DNA from: Populus alba
Lineage: Eukaryota > Streptophyta > Magnoliopsida > Malpighiales > Salicaceae
Length of the DNA stretch: 64,000 bases
Direction of reading: 5' to 3'
NCBI RefSeq assembly: GCF_005239225.2
Contig: NC_133302.1
Location: forward strand, 12,371,991-12,435,990
Shown here: positions 22,484 through 34,956 of the stretch, in pieces
Position numbering within the stretch: the stretch's first letter is position 1
How the letters are laid out: every line of letters starts with the position of its first letter
Notes under the pieces: generated by a model
Told to the model about the DNA's origin: nothing
Database searches by the model: none
Seen by the model: only the letters and a program-made list of their open reading frames with translations
Program-made: the position numbers and the translations under genes

Positions 22484-25311
22484 GTTCTTCATTTCGTTCA
22501 AGAACTTGCCTTTGTCTAAGGTACTCCAACAAGCTGGCAAACGTCTTGAAACAAGAAAATTAACAATATTAGCAAATCAAGGTATTATATGTAGACACAG
22601 AAAATAAGGATTCATCAGGAAAGTAGTCATCGATTGGTGTGATGTAAGATCTCAATTTTTTTGTCAATCTTGACAAATGATCCGTGACAACATTTTTGGT
22701 GTCTTTCTTATCTTTGATTGTGATATCAAATTCTTGAAGTAACAAAATCCATCGTACTAGTCTAGCCTTAGAATCTTTTTTTGAAAGAAGATATTTCAAA
22801 GCTACATGATCACTAAAAACAACAGGTGAGCCAACAAGATAAGACTTGAATTTTTCACATGCAAATACTACTGCAAGTAATTCTTTTTCAGTGGTGGTGT
22901 AATTCATTTGAGCATTATTTAAAGTTTTACTTGCATAGTAAATCACATAAGGTTTCTTATCTTTTCTTTGTCCCAAGACAACACCCATGGCATAATCACT
23001 AGCATCACACATTATTTCAAAAGGTAATGACTAATCAGGAGGTTGAATGACAGGAGCAGAAGTAAGCAAGTTTTTAAGTTTAACAAAGGCTTATTCACAA
23101 TGTTAAGTCCATTCAAAAATATTATCCCTTGTTAGAAGGTTACTTAGGGATTAGATATTACACTAAAATCTTTGATGAACCTTCTATAAAAACCAGCATG
23201 TCCTAAGACTGATCTAACATCATTAACAGATTTTGGTGCTGGAAAGTTGGCAATTAACTCGATTTTAGATTTGTCAACCTCAATTCCTTTCAATGAAACA
23301 ATGTGACCAAGTACAATGCCATTTGTTACCATAAAGTAATATTTTTCCCAATTCAGTACAAGATTCGTCTCTTCACACCTGCTTAACCTTTTCTAAGTTA
23401 GTCAAACAATCATCAAATGAATCACCAAAAACAGAAAGATCATGCATAAAAATCTCAAGAAAAAGTTCAACCATATCACTGAATATGTTAAGCATGCATC
23501 TTTGAAATGTGGCTGGTGCATTACATAATCCAAAAGGCATCCTTCGATATGCAAAAGTACCAAATGGATATGTGAAAGTAGTCTTCTCTTGATCTTCCAA
23601 TGCAATTTCAATTTGATTGTAACCTGAATAGCCATATAGGAAACAATAAAATTCATGACCTGCAACTCTTTCTAGGATTTGATCCATGAAAGGTAAAGGG
23701 AAATGATATTTTCTAGTCATTGAATTAAGTTTCCTATAGTCAATGCACATGCGCCAACCAATAACAGTCCTAGTTTGAATTAACTCATTTTTCTCATTTG
23801 TTATCATAATGACTCCAGACTTTTTAGGTACAACTTGGGTAGGACTTACCCATTTGCTGTCAGAAATAGGATAAATGATTCCATTATCTAGAAGCTTGAT
23901 GACTTTATTTTTACTACTTCTTTCATATTAGATTAAGCCTTCGTTGCATTTCTCTAGAGGGTTTAACATTTAGTATTTTCCTCCAAATAAATCCTGTGTG
24001 TGCAAATCAAAGGGCTAATTCCTTTTATGTCAGCTATGGTCCATCCTAATGCTTTTTTGTGCATTTTCAGAGTCTGTAATAACTTACCTTCTTGATGTGC
24101 ATTAAGTTTGGAAGAGATTATTACTGAAAAAGTTTCATTTTCTCCAAAAAATGAGTATTTGAGATTAAATGGTAACGGCTTCAAATTAGGTTTTGGTGGT
24201 TGAACACTTGAAGGTATGGACTCAATTGATCGTGGTGGCAATTCTTCAATTTATGGTCTCCAATTACATGCATTTGATTCTTCCTGAAAGTAGACTATTT
24301 GCAAATCATCAGATTCATCAATCTCAGTTTCACTGAAAGTGGTTTGAAATTGATCATGAACTATTTTTTCAATAAAGTCCACTTCCTGTAAATCATTATC
24401 ATCTCCAAGTTGCTTGTAAATGTTGAAAATATTCATCTTCAATGTCATGTTTCCAAATGATAGCTTTATCAGTCCATTCCTACAATTAATCAATGCATTA
24501 GAAGTGGCAAGAAATGGACGTCCTAAAATGATAGGAATTGAATTACATGCTTCAACATGATGTGTATCCAAGACAACAAAATCTACAAGGTAAATGAATT
24601 TATCAACTTGTACTAACACATCCTCAACTATTCCTCTAGGCACTTTTACAAATCTATCAACAAGTAAAAGAGTTACAAAAGTTGGTTTTAACTCACCTAA
24701 ATTGAGACTTTGAAAGACTTAATATGGAAGTAAATTCACACTAGCCAAGATCAAGTAAGGCTCTTTCAATTTTATGTTCTCCAATAAAGCAATAAATTGT
24801 AGGATAACCAGGGGCTTTATATTTCAAAGCATTATTGTTCTGAAGAATGTCACTTGCTTGTTTGGCTAAAAAGGCTTACTTTTTCACATCTCTTCACAGT
24901 GCACAGATTTTTAAAAAAATTAGCATAGGAAGGAACCTGTTTAATAGCATTCAACAAAGGTATATTGATCCTTACCTATTTGAAAGTTTCAAAGATTTTA
25001 GAGTTGTGGTTGACTTTCTTGTGTTTGGTCATGACATGAGGAAATGGGAGTGCTAGCGGGGAATTAACCTTTTCTTTGCAATGTTCAGGTTCAACCCATT
25101 CCTTACCCTCAGAGATAGACTCGTCATCTTTCTCACAAGGTTCGAGATGGGTTTTTCAATAACCTTACCACTACGAAGAGTGATGACTAGTTTGACTTGA
25201 TCTATGTGTTGGCTTCCGGAACTACTTGCATTTGCATTGTATTGCCCTTTTGGATTTTGCTGTGGTTAAGATGGAAACTTACCTTTCTCTTGGAAACTGA
25301 GATCAGATGTT
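22484..25311 (-). pseudogene. pol: Athila-2 copy A: gag end, protease, RT, RNase H
   Basis: Read on the minus strand from 25311 down. The gag end (about 25300-24850) is followed by protease, with an open block at 24643-24251 (HHVEACNSIPIILGRPFLA and ALINCRNG). RT begins near 23950; its best block is 23807-23373. RNase H is at 23012-22569 (MCDASDYAMGVVLGQRKDKK, FSDHVALKYLL), and the integrase begins before the cut at 22484. Two RT catalytic sites are lost: the motif normally FLDGYSGY reads FLYGYSGY, and FMDD reads FMHD. Stops occur throughout. There are no LTRs at either end. Together with copy B it forms a head-to-head inverted repeat. Confidence 0.9.
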
Positions 25312-28018
25312 AACTTCCATATTCAGTCTTTTAGAGTCTTAATCTAGGTGAGTTAAAACCAACTTCTGTAACTCTTTTACTTGCTGATAGATATGTAAAA
25401 GTGCCTAGAGGAATAATTGAAGATGTGTTAGTATAAGTTGATAAATTCATTTATCCTATGGATTTTATTCTCTTGGATACAAAACCTGTTGAAACATGTA
25501 ATTCAATTCTTGTTATTTTAGGACGTCCATTTCTTGCAACTTCTAATGCATTAATTAATTGTACGAATGGACTAATGAAGCTATCATTTGGAAACATGAC
25601 ATTGGAGATGAATATTTTCAACATTTGCACGCAACCTGGAGATAATAATGATTTACAGGAAGTTGACTTTATTGAAAAATTAGTTAATGATCAATTTCAA
25701 ACTACTTCTAGTGAAATTGAGTTTAATGAATCTGAAGATTTGCAAATGGTTTATTTTCATGAAGAATCAAAGGCAAGTAATTGGAGACCACAAATTGAAG
25801 AATTTCCACCATGATCAATTGAGTCTATACCTTCAAGTGTTCAACCACCAAAACCTGATTTGAAGTTGTTACCATTCAATCTCAAATACTCATTTTTGGG
25901 AGAAAATGAAACTTTTTTGGTAATAATCTCTTTGAAACTTAATGCACATCAAGAAGGTAAGTTATCACAAACTCTGAAAATACACAAAAATGCATAGGAT
26001 GGACCATAGCTCACATAAAAGGAATTAATCCTTTGATTTGCACACACAGGATTTATTTAGAGGAAAATGCTAAACCCTTTAGAGAAATGCAACGAAGGCT
26101 TAATCCTAATATGAAAGAAGTAGTGAGGAATGAAGTTATTAAGCATCTAGATAATGAAATCATTAATTATATTTCTGACAGCAAATGGGTAAGTCCTACC
26201 CAAGTTGTACCCAAGAAGTTGGGAGTCATTGTGACAACAAATGAGAAAAATGAGTTAATTCCAACTAGGACTATTAATGGTTGGCGCATGTGCATTGACT
26301 ATAGAAAACTTAATTCAATGACTAGAAAAGATCATTTCCATTTACCTTTCATGGATCAAATCTCAGAAAGAGTTGCAGGTCATGAATTTTATTGTTTGCT
26401 GGATGGCTATTCAGGTTATAATCAAATTAAAATTGCATTAGAAGATCAAGAGAAGACTACTTTTACATGTCCATTTGGTACTTTTGCATATCGAAGGATG
26501 CCTTTTAGATTATGTAATGCACCAGCCACATTTCAAAGATGCATGCTTAGCATATTCAGTCATATGGTTGAACGTTTTCTTGAAATTTTTATGGATGATT
26601 TTTCTGTTTTTGGTGATTCATTTGATGATTGTTTGACTAACTTATAAAAGGTTTTGAGCAGGTGTGAAGAGAAGAATCTTATGTTAAATTGGGAAAAATG
26701 TCATTTTATGGTAGCAAATGGCATTGTACTTGGTCACATTATTTCATTGAAAGGAATCAAGGTTGACAAATCTAAATCAATTTAATTGCCAACTTGCAAC
26801 ACCAAAATCTTTTAAAGATGTTAGATCATTCTTAGGACATGCTGGTTTTTATAGCAGGTTTATCAAAGGTTTTAGTGTCATATCTAAGCCATTGTGTAAC
26901 CTTCTAACAAAGGAAAATGTTTTTAAATGGACTGAACAATGTGAAAAAGCCTTTGTTAAACTTAAAAACTTGCTTACTTCTACTATTGTCATTCAACCTC
27001 CTGGTTGGTCATTACCTTTTGAAATAATGTGTGACGCTAGTGATTATGTCGTGGGTGTTGTATTAGGAAAAAGAAAAGATAAGAAACCTTATGTGATTTA
27101 CTATGCAAGTAAAACTCTAAATAATGCTCAATTGAATTACACCACCACTGAAAAAGAATTACTTGCAGTAGTATTTGCATGTGAAAAATTCAAGTCTTAT
27201 CTTGTTGGCTCACTTGTTGTTTTTAGTGATCATGCAGCTTTGAAATATCTTCTTTCAAAAAAAGATTCTAAGGCTAGACTGGTACGATGCATTTTGTTAC
27301 TTCAAGAATTTGATATCACAATCAAAGACAAGAAAGGCACCGAAAATGTTGTCACAGATCATTTGTCAAGATTGACAAAAAATTAAGATCTGACATCACA
27401 CCAATCGATGACTACTTTCCTGATGAATCCTTATTTTCTGTCTCTACAATACCTTGGTTTGCTAATATTGTTAATTTTCTTGTTTCAAGACGTTTGCCAG
27501 CTTGTTGGAGTACCTTAGACAAAAGAAAGTTCTTAAACGAAGTGAAGAACTTTTATTGGGATGACCATTATTCAAATATTGTTATGATCAAATATTTTGA
27601 AGATGCATTCCTGACAATGAGGTAAGTAGTGTCATTAAATTTTGTCATTCTGAGGCATGTGGGGGTCATTTCTCATCAAGAAAAACAGCTGCAAAAATCT
27701 TACAAAGTGGATTTTACTGGCCCACCATGTTCAAAGATTCACATGCATTCTCTAAGACTTGTGAAAATTGTCAAAAGTTGGGATCTATTTCAAATGTCAC
27801 ATGAGGCCTTCAAATCCTATTATTGTCATTGAGATCTTTGATTGTTGGGGTATGGATTTTATGGGTCCATTTCCTCCATCATTTGGTTTTTTGTACATAT
27901 TAGTCATAGTAGATTATGTTTTAAAATGGATAGAGGCAATTCCAAGTCGAATCAATGATCACAAAACAGTGATAAAGTTTTTGAAAGAAAATATTTTAAG
28001 TCGATTTGGAATCCAAGA
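25312..28018 (+). pseudogene. pol: Athila-2 copy B: protease, RT, RNase H, integrase start
   Basis: Protease block at 25458-25814 (RPFLATSNALINC). RT at 26033-26647 is a 204-codon open stretch with intact LLDGYSGYNQIKIALEDQ and catalytic FMDD (EIFMDDFSVFG), ending at a TAA (26645-26647). RT end and RNase H at 26763-27386 ([37 protein letters not shown]). The integrase zinc-binding region (about 27600-27780) spans several frames, and the core start reads [14 protein letters not shown] (about 27846-27888). The copy ends near 28018 (SRFGI) against an inverted V LTR scrap. Of the Athila-2 copies here, this one has the best-preserved RT and RNase H. Confidence 0.9.
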
Positions 28019-28378
28019 TAATTATACAAGTATAGTAAAGGAAATGAAAAGCATAAACAAGATATTAAGGAAAATATAACATGGAATAAAACTTGAACAT
28101 TATAAAATACAAGGAAAAAGAGCAAGATCTTGATCTGAACACTGAGATGCCTAAATGCATGGAAAATGCCTCCTTTTATAGGCCAAAATTTAGAAATATT
28201 GATTTGATGACTAATTGTTGAGTAGGTGGCCACATCTTTACTTGAAAACCATCCTTATCTTCTTGTTTACAGAAAACATCATCGCTAAAATCATAATTTG
28301 AATAGATAGTCTTCATGAACATTCTGGGTAATTGTCTCATCTTTCTAACAAAACAAGAATGAGGTCATTTGCAGAAAA
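28019..28378 (-). repeat. Athila-2 LTR scrap V7 (about 360 bp)
   Basis: It matches V5 from AATTATATAAGTATAGTAAAGG through the TATA region to GAATGAGGTCATTTG. Both ends are truncated, and it separates Athila-2 B from Tekay W. A TATA box (minus strand TATAAAAGGA) is at 28171-28180. Confidence 0.82.
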
Positions 28379-28855
28379 CATCCATTGGTATTGGATCTCC
28401 AAAGCAATAGAGGGAACTGGGAGGATCTCCTGCCATTGGTGGAGTTTACTTATAATAATAGCCATCAAGCTACTATTGGTATGGCTCCATATGAAGCATT
28501 GTACATAAGGAAATTTCATACCCCAATTTATTGGGATAAACTACGAGAAAGGAAGCTTTTAGGACCTAAAATGGTACAACTACCAACTGAAAAGGTGAGG
28601 GTGATTAGAAAGAGGATGAAGGAAGCCCAGGATAGACAGAAAAGTTACGCAAATAGCCAAAGAAGGCCTTCGAAATTCCAAGTGGGGGATAAGGTGTTTT
28701 TAAAGGTGGCATCTTGGAAATGCATCATTTGATTTAGAGTAAAAGGAAAATTAGCCTTGAGATATATTGGCCCTTTTGAAATTAAGGAAAGAATCGGGCT
28801 TATTGCCTATCAATTAGAGTTTCCTGCATATTTGGATACGATCCACAATGTGTTC
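28379..28855 (+). pseudogene. pol: Tekay W pol: integrase C-terminal part
   Basis: Closely similar to T at 16070-16520: NWEDLLPLVEFTYNNSHQ, GMAPYEALYIRKFHTP, KRMKEAQDRQKSYA, FQVGDKVFLKVASW. It has a TGA after CII at 28730-28732, the same codon that is a stop in T. Reading continues (RYIGPFEIKERIG) to TIHNVF, where a Tekay solo LTR in inverted orientation has inserted after TGTTC. Everything upstream (gag, protease, RT, RNase H, integrase core) is missing. Confidence 0.9.
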
Positions 28856-29631
28856 TATAACATCCCCCATTCCGGGATAAAAACAACAATCTCATGTTAA
28901 TTGAAAAACTGAGTAATTAAAAGTTTTTTCTATATATATTCATGGTGTTCATATTAACATCTACTAAAATTTCGACGGAGTCTCCCCTATACCGAAAGGT
29001 CCCAAGTTATTGACATTTAACCCATTTACACTTCTAATAACCAACATCTCCTAACTCAATCCAAACTCAATCATCCCGGGTCTTAATCCCACAAACATCA
29101 TCATACATATCAACCACGATATTTATGATATACATTATATAAGAACTATCATTATGGATGGATGAAAATATAAATACACACACATGAAACATGGTTATAT
29201 GAATTACAAAGTTAAGTTCATTTAATCAAGTTTAAACATTAATTATACATATTAAGTTATATAAACATTTCCATGTTTACAAAATACAAGGGTACACTCC
29301 CTAGAACCTACATTACAAGAAGTGAACATAAGCTAGGATCTACTCCTGTCGTGCATGCGATGGTCCTGAAACAAAATACATATTATTGAAACATGAATAT
29401 CACAATAAATATAACCACAAATATTTAACAATTTAAAAAGGGATTTGTTCACTTCTCCCTTCTGGTTTTCATTAGAATCTCTTTCTTGTTCAACTACTAA
29501 AAACCGTTTCCCCTCCTATTATCAAACCCTATTCCAGATTTTATAAGATCAATCCTGATTATTTTTTAACACATTACCAATACCAATTTAATTGGTATAA
29601 TCATCGTCACCCTATAAGAGTCTATGCAAGT

Positions 29632-29906
29632 TGATCCCCTTACCCGGGATCCTAACATACACTAAATATATGCTAGCCAATACATGATGATCCCCTTACC
29701 TAGGATCTTAACATACAATAAATGTATGCTAGACAATACATGATTGATCCCCTTATCTGGGATCCTAACATACACTAAATATATGCTAGGAAATACATGG
29801 TTGATCCCCTTACTCGGGGATCCTAACATACACTAAATGTATGCTAGTCCAAACATGATGATCCCCTTACTCGGGATCCTACTATACCCTAAATGTATGC
29901 TAGTTC
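29632..29906. repeat. Five palindromic LTR units in the solo Tekay LTR
   Basis: Reverse-complement version of the T units: GATCCCCTTACCCGGGATCC then CATACACTAAATATATG, five copies about 54-60 bases apart. Confidence 0.88.
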
Positions 29907-30342
29907 ACGCCCCTAAATCATACTTCTCATATTACCTTTGTCAGCGATAATTTCATCACTTGGCAATTCACACAACAACCTTTCACTTAATATCCAACAT
30001 TTGGTAATTCACATTTCACATCAGTAACATATTAAATCAAGGAATTTAACTAGAAAGTATAGGTGTGATTCATCTACCTGCAATAAAAGCTCTACTAGTG
30101 CTCCCCTGCTGCTGCTGCTGTACCACGCCTGTGGTCCCTCCTGCAAATCATAGGTTTATCTCATAAATTTTCTCCACTCAAGGATATGTTTTATAATAAC
30201 CCTATCAATAGCCAATAAGTCTTTCTTTTAGTCATTTCTTTATATTTTATGTTTTTCTTATGACACCCATTAATAATGTCGTTCTTTATCCAACCATAGT
30301 TATCATTTATTTCTTTATATTTGAACTATTACTGTTTAAATC

Positions 30343-30976
30343 TCAAAATGTTATTGTCCAATTGTTCATGTCTTGACATTGAACTATTATTGTTCAACCT
30401 CTCCTTAGAGTCTTAACTATATCTAGAGTTATAGAACTCCATTTCAAGTGAGATTGGTCTCGTTGGAAAGCTAAGACACGAGGCTACAAGTTCTCTGAAG
30501 GAAGGAGAACCCAATTCTGCCTCCAAGACAGTCAAAATTGCTCATCAACAAACATTGGACTGTTATTGTCCAACCGTTACTGTTTAGACATTAGACTGTT
30601 ATTGTCGACATCTACTCAAATTGTTAACTATATCTAGAGTTATAGAACTCTGTTTATAGCGAGATTGGTCTTCTTAGAAAGCTAAGACATAAGGCTACAA
30701 GCTCTTTGAAGGAAGGAGAACCCAGTTCTGCCCCCACGACAGTCAAAATTGCTCATCAACAAACATTGGACTGTTACCATCCAATTGTTACTATTTAGAC
30801 ATTGGATTGTTACTGTCCGACCTCTCCTCAGATTTTTAACTATATCTAGAGTTATAGAACTTCATTTCAAGCAAGATTGGTCTCGTTTGAAAGCTAAGAC
30901 ACGAGGCTACAAGTTCTCTAAAGGAAGGAGAACCCAGTTCGGCCCTCACGGCAGTCAAAATTGCTCATCAACAAAC
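30343..30976. repeat. Three tandem units of about 211 bp in the solo Tekay LTR
   Basis: Copies end with GCTCATCAACAAAC at 30553, 30764 and 30976. Each has CTATATCTAGAGTTATAGAAC, an AAGCTAAGACA motif and AAGGAAGGAGAACCCA. The first two full spacings are 211 and 212 bases. The first unit's left end is inferred from spacing. The W LTR has a single matching segment near 34740-34930. Confidence 0.9.
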
Positions 30977-30993
30977 CAGACCTACTACCCTAT

Positions 30994-32650
30994 TGACACG
31001 ACCAAAAGATTGATGTCTTCTCCCAAGTATAGGAGTGTCGAAGTGATAAATAACCTGGCAAGACCGGGGTCGAACCACAGAGAGGTTAATTGTATAAATT
31101 ATAGACAACAATAATACAACAACAAGAATAAGAACAACAATAATAACAATAATAGTAATAGTAATAATAATATTTAAAATAGTAGTAGTAGTAATAGTAA
31201 TATAATAATGATGATGATGATGAAGCGGAGGAAGAAGTTGATGAAAATTTTAAGATGGAAGATCAATGTGAGAATTAAACAATGATAAAAGCAAGTGTCA
31301 AGGTTAGAGGATCCACTAATAGTATTTCAAACAAGTATAGTATAAACTCTTATTACTCAACTGGAAACCACACACGAAGGAGGTTCTAATCATATGAGTT
31401 GTCATTAATGGCTCATTATAAATTATTAACATGATCATACTAATTATCTTATTTAAGTAACACCAAACTTTTAAATATTGTCAGAAATTCATGATGCTAA
31501 CTTATGTTAACAACAAATCAAGTTCCTTTCATAGTACATGTGTAGGTAATACCATACGGTTGGGCTATAAGAGTGCTAAGCCATTTGTTGTACCAAGTGT
31601 TATACAATACAAATCTAGATTAACCATTTAACAAGCAATGTATTAAGAATTAGTAAGATAAAAAGATAAGACATGTTAATATTAAACATTAAGGTCCATG
31701 TTGAGTTTACACCATAGTTATTCTTACACCATTAGTGTAACCTTTTCACCTTGACATAATAACCTTAGCTAAACATAATGAAGAAGAGAAACATAAATAA
31801 ACAAAAGAAGAACATAAAGAAGATTTAACTAAGTAAAGGAAATGAAATGAAAAGCATAAACAAGATATTAATGAAAGCAAGACTTAAGAATTACAAAAGA
31901 AATATAAAGAGCAAGAGAAAGCTCTTGATCTGAACAACCAAGCCCCTAAATGCATGGCAAATTCCTCCTTTTATAGGCCAAAATTTGGAACTATTGATTT
32001 GATGACTAATTGTTGAGTGGGTGGCCAACTCTTGACTTGGTCAAAATCCTTATCTTCTTGTCTGAATAAAACGTCTTTGCTAGCGTCAGAACTGGATCCT
32101 CCTATACCTATGAAAGTTGTAGGAAATTGTCTTATATTTCCAGGAAAAAAAAATTGAGGTGATTTGGACTTCTAGAACTCGAGATATGGGTTGAACACTG
32201 AACAGTGTCTGGGCTGCAGGACAGATTCAAACTTCTCCATTCTTGCTATAATTTGGACTTGAAAACGGCCTTATTAGATTATGGCCTCCACATGAAAGTT
32301 GTAGGCCTTTCTTACCTAATCTATGTAAAAATTTGAGATCATTTGGACATCTAGAACTTGAGATATGACCCAATTACCGAACAGTGTTCCAGTTTGGACT
32401 ACACCAACATCTCTTTTCTAAGTTTGGCCCTTTCTTTGTCCTTTCAATTTCAATACTTGAACTCATCAATCAATCCTTTCATTTATGTGATAAGCCTGCA
32501 TTTAAGATGGACATTTACCATAAATTAAAGGTATCTTATATTATTAGGTACGTTATTATAAAACATGCTTTAGTTAAGAAGTTATTGATACTTCAGGTGC
32601 AAAATGATGATATAAAACCTTGATAAAAATGCACTTTTAAGTACTAATCA
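30994..32650 (-). repeat. Athila-2 solo LTR V2 (1657 bp), target duplication CCTAT
   Basis: Plus-strand borders are TGACACGACC and GTACTAATCA, with CCTAT on each side (30989-30993, 32651-32655). The interrupted site CCTATAGGGTC is present uninterrupted, in the other orientation, in the W LTR (GACCCTATAGGG near 34773). It has microsatellite runs (31110-31230) without the 76-bp module. Confidence 0.94.
31966..31975 (-). promoter_or_regulatory. TATA box of V2
   Basis: Minus strand TATAAAAGGA, at the same place as in the other V LTRs. Confidence 0.7.
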
Positions 32651-33461
32651 CCTATAGGGTCTGTCATGACACAGTCTTGGTTGGTGACCCATAGATGGAG
32701 TTTTATAATGCCAAATTGAGCAAGACCAATTTCCTTAGTTAGTCAACATCTAAAACTACAATTTCTATGAGGAACCTGATCCTAATTTCTTCATCCTCCT
32801 ACTCGAAATCTCTCTGAAAGTAAAGAGATGAAATTATCCAAATTCGCCAATCTTTCCATTTACACACAATACATGATGTTATTTAATTTTAACAATTAAT
32901 ACTTTTTCCTCAATTCAAGTCTAAGAACCCTAATCTATAATTCAAAATCTAGACATCAATTCATAATCAACTTCGGAACGACTCATAAGACCATGTTTAG
33001 AACACCTTACCCAGTATGAAACAAGGTTTTGATCTTCAACTCCCTCATTTTATTTCTAGTGACAGCTGGCCCTCCCCTATTCTCTTCTTGTTTAGATTTT
33101 CTTGTTAATCCCTTGCCACAAGTGTTTGTTTTACCTATAACCTTTAATCTTGGATAGTTCTTGAAATTTTGGTGTTTCTCTTTTGATTTGAAAAAATGAA
33201 TACAAAAACTCCCGTTTTTCTTTCCTTACGGTTGCTGCAGATTTTTGGTGAGAAAAGGAGTGTTTATGCTATATAATTATTCTTATTTGCATTTAGGTCC
33301 CATTTTTTTTAAGTGTATTATTTTTTCCCCCACATCTTTTTTTCTTCTTATAATTAAGTTATACCTCTTTTCTTTTCTTATAATTTCACCCCACAACTTT
33401 TAGCTTAGATTATTTTCTTTAATTTAATCTAGCCTTGATTTTTCCCAGGGTTTACATGTTC

Positions 33462-33743
33462 CATGTGTCATTGTTGTGGAAGGCCAAGATAGCCCCTCAC
33501 GGGTATTGCCACAAGTTTGTATGAAGATTAAAAGAGATCTAACCATGGAAGCTAAGCCCATCAAGATCTTGGATCGAGATTATAAGATGTTGAGGAATAA
33601 GAGAGTTCCCCTGGTGAGACTATTATGGAGAAGCTCTCGAATAAAAAAAGAAACATGGGAAAGAGAATCTGAGATGAAGCAAAAGTTCTCGCATTTATTC
33701 TCCGACATATGTACAAAACTTGAATTTCGAGGAAGAAATTTCT
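33462..33743 (+). pseudogene. pol: Tekay W pol end with chromodomain
   Basis: Continues the W integrase after the inverted solo LTR. CATGTGTCATTG (HVSLL) leads to ARPSRVLP-like codons and a chromodomain-like segment at about 33545-33710 (IKILDRDYKMLRNKRVPLVRLLWRSS...). A 90-codon open block covers 33476-33748; its last codons overlap the polypurine tract. A frame change near 33490 separates it from HVSLL. The segment is closely similar to T 16560-16780. Confidence 0.88.
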
Positions 33744-33758
33744 ATTAGGAGGGGAGAA
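33744..33758 (+). other. Polypurine tract of Tekay W
   Basis: ATTAGGAGGGGAGAA immediately before the LTR start TGTAAACCCC, identical to the tract of T. Confidence 0.88.
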
Positions 33759-34956
33759 TGTAAACCCCAGGAAAAATAAAGGTTGCTTAAATTGCAAAGT
33801 AACTACATGGGAAATAAAAGTGAAGAAATTCATGCATAGGGTTAAATAAAAACAGAAATTCAAAAAATTTTGGATATAAATTTCCCGGCGAAATAATTCG
33901 AGACATTATAAATTAACCAAGTAATGTTGAGGTTTGGATTTAATTGAAGAAAATAAACCAAACTAAAAGTTGTGGGGTGGAATTATAAGAAATGAAAAGA
34001 GTGATAACTTAATTATAAGAAGAAAAAGATGTGAGGGGCAAAAATAATACACTTAAAGGAAATGGGACATAAGTGAAAATAAGAGAAATTATAGAATATA
34101 AATAGTCCTCTCCTCACTAGAAATTTGTAGCAACCATGAGGAAAGAAAAGGAGTTTTTGTATCCCTTCTTGCAAATCAAGAGAAAAACAGTAAAATTTCA
34201 AGAACCCATCCAAGATTAAGGGTTTATAGGTAGAATAAACACTTGGGGGCAAGGAATTAAAAAACAAATTGAACAAGAGGGAGGGGAGTGTCGGCTATCC
34301 ATAGGAAAAAGAAGGAGTCAAATTTTTTTGACTAATTGAAGATCAAAACCTTGATTCTTACCGGGTAAGATGTTCTAATCATGGTCCTATAAGTCGTTTC
34401 AAATTCGATTATGAATTGATGCCTTGATGTTGAATTAGAGATCAGCGTTTTTAGACTTTAATTGGGGAAAATAGATGTTAAAATTAAGTTAATTCATGTG
34501 TGGTATATGATTGGGGGCATGAAACCATGATAATTTACCTAGAAAATGTAGTTTGCGAATGTTATGTGTGAATGGAAGGGGTGACAAATCTGGACAGGTT
34601 TGTCTCCATACTTTTAATGAGATTCCAGGTAGGAGGATGAAGGAATTAGGACTAGGTTCCTTCATAGAAATTGTAGTTTTAGATGTTGACTTACTAAGAA
34701 AATTGGTCTTGCTCAATATAGAGCTATATAACTCCAGTTATGGGTCACCAACCAAGATTGGGTCATGAGAGACCCTATAGGGCAGTAGGTCTAATTTGTT
34801 GATGAACATTTTTAACTGTATTGGGGTAGAACTGGGTTCTCCTTCCTTTAGGGGCCTTGTAGCCCCCTGTCTTAGTTTTCCAACCTTGCTTGAACGAGTC
34901 CTAGAACTTCAAATATAGTTAAAAATCTAAGAAGAAGTCGGAATGCAACCTCTGCA

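Larger units (their letters stand above)
28856..33456 (-). repeat. Tekay solo LTR, inverted (2.94 kb without nested insert), TSD TGTTC
   Basis: On the plus strand it starts TATAACATCCCCC and ends CCCAGGGTTTACA, the reverse of the LTR ends of T. TGTTC stands on both sides (28851-28855 and 33457-33461), and Tekay W reading continues across it (HNVF, then FHVSLLWKAK after the duplication). It is itself split by solo V LTR V2 (30994-32650). It carries five palindromic units and three tandem 211-bp units. It is longer than the T LTRs and represents a related subfamily. Confidence 0.93.

Noticed and set aside
34013..34276. 87-codon minus-strand frame with F/L-rich sequence
   Set aside because: Within the W LTR; low-complexity composition, and not an element protein.
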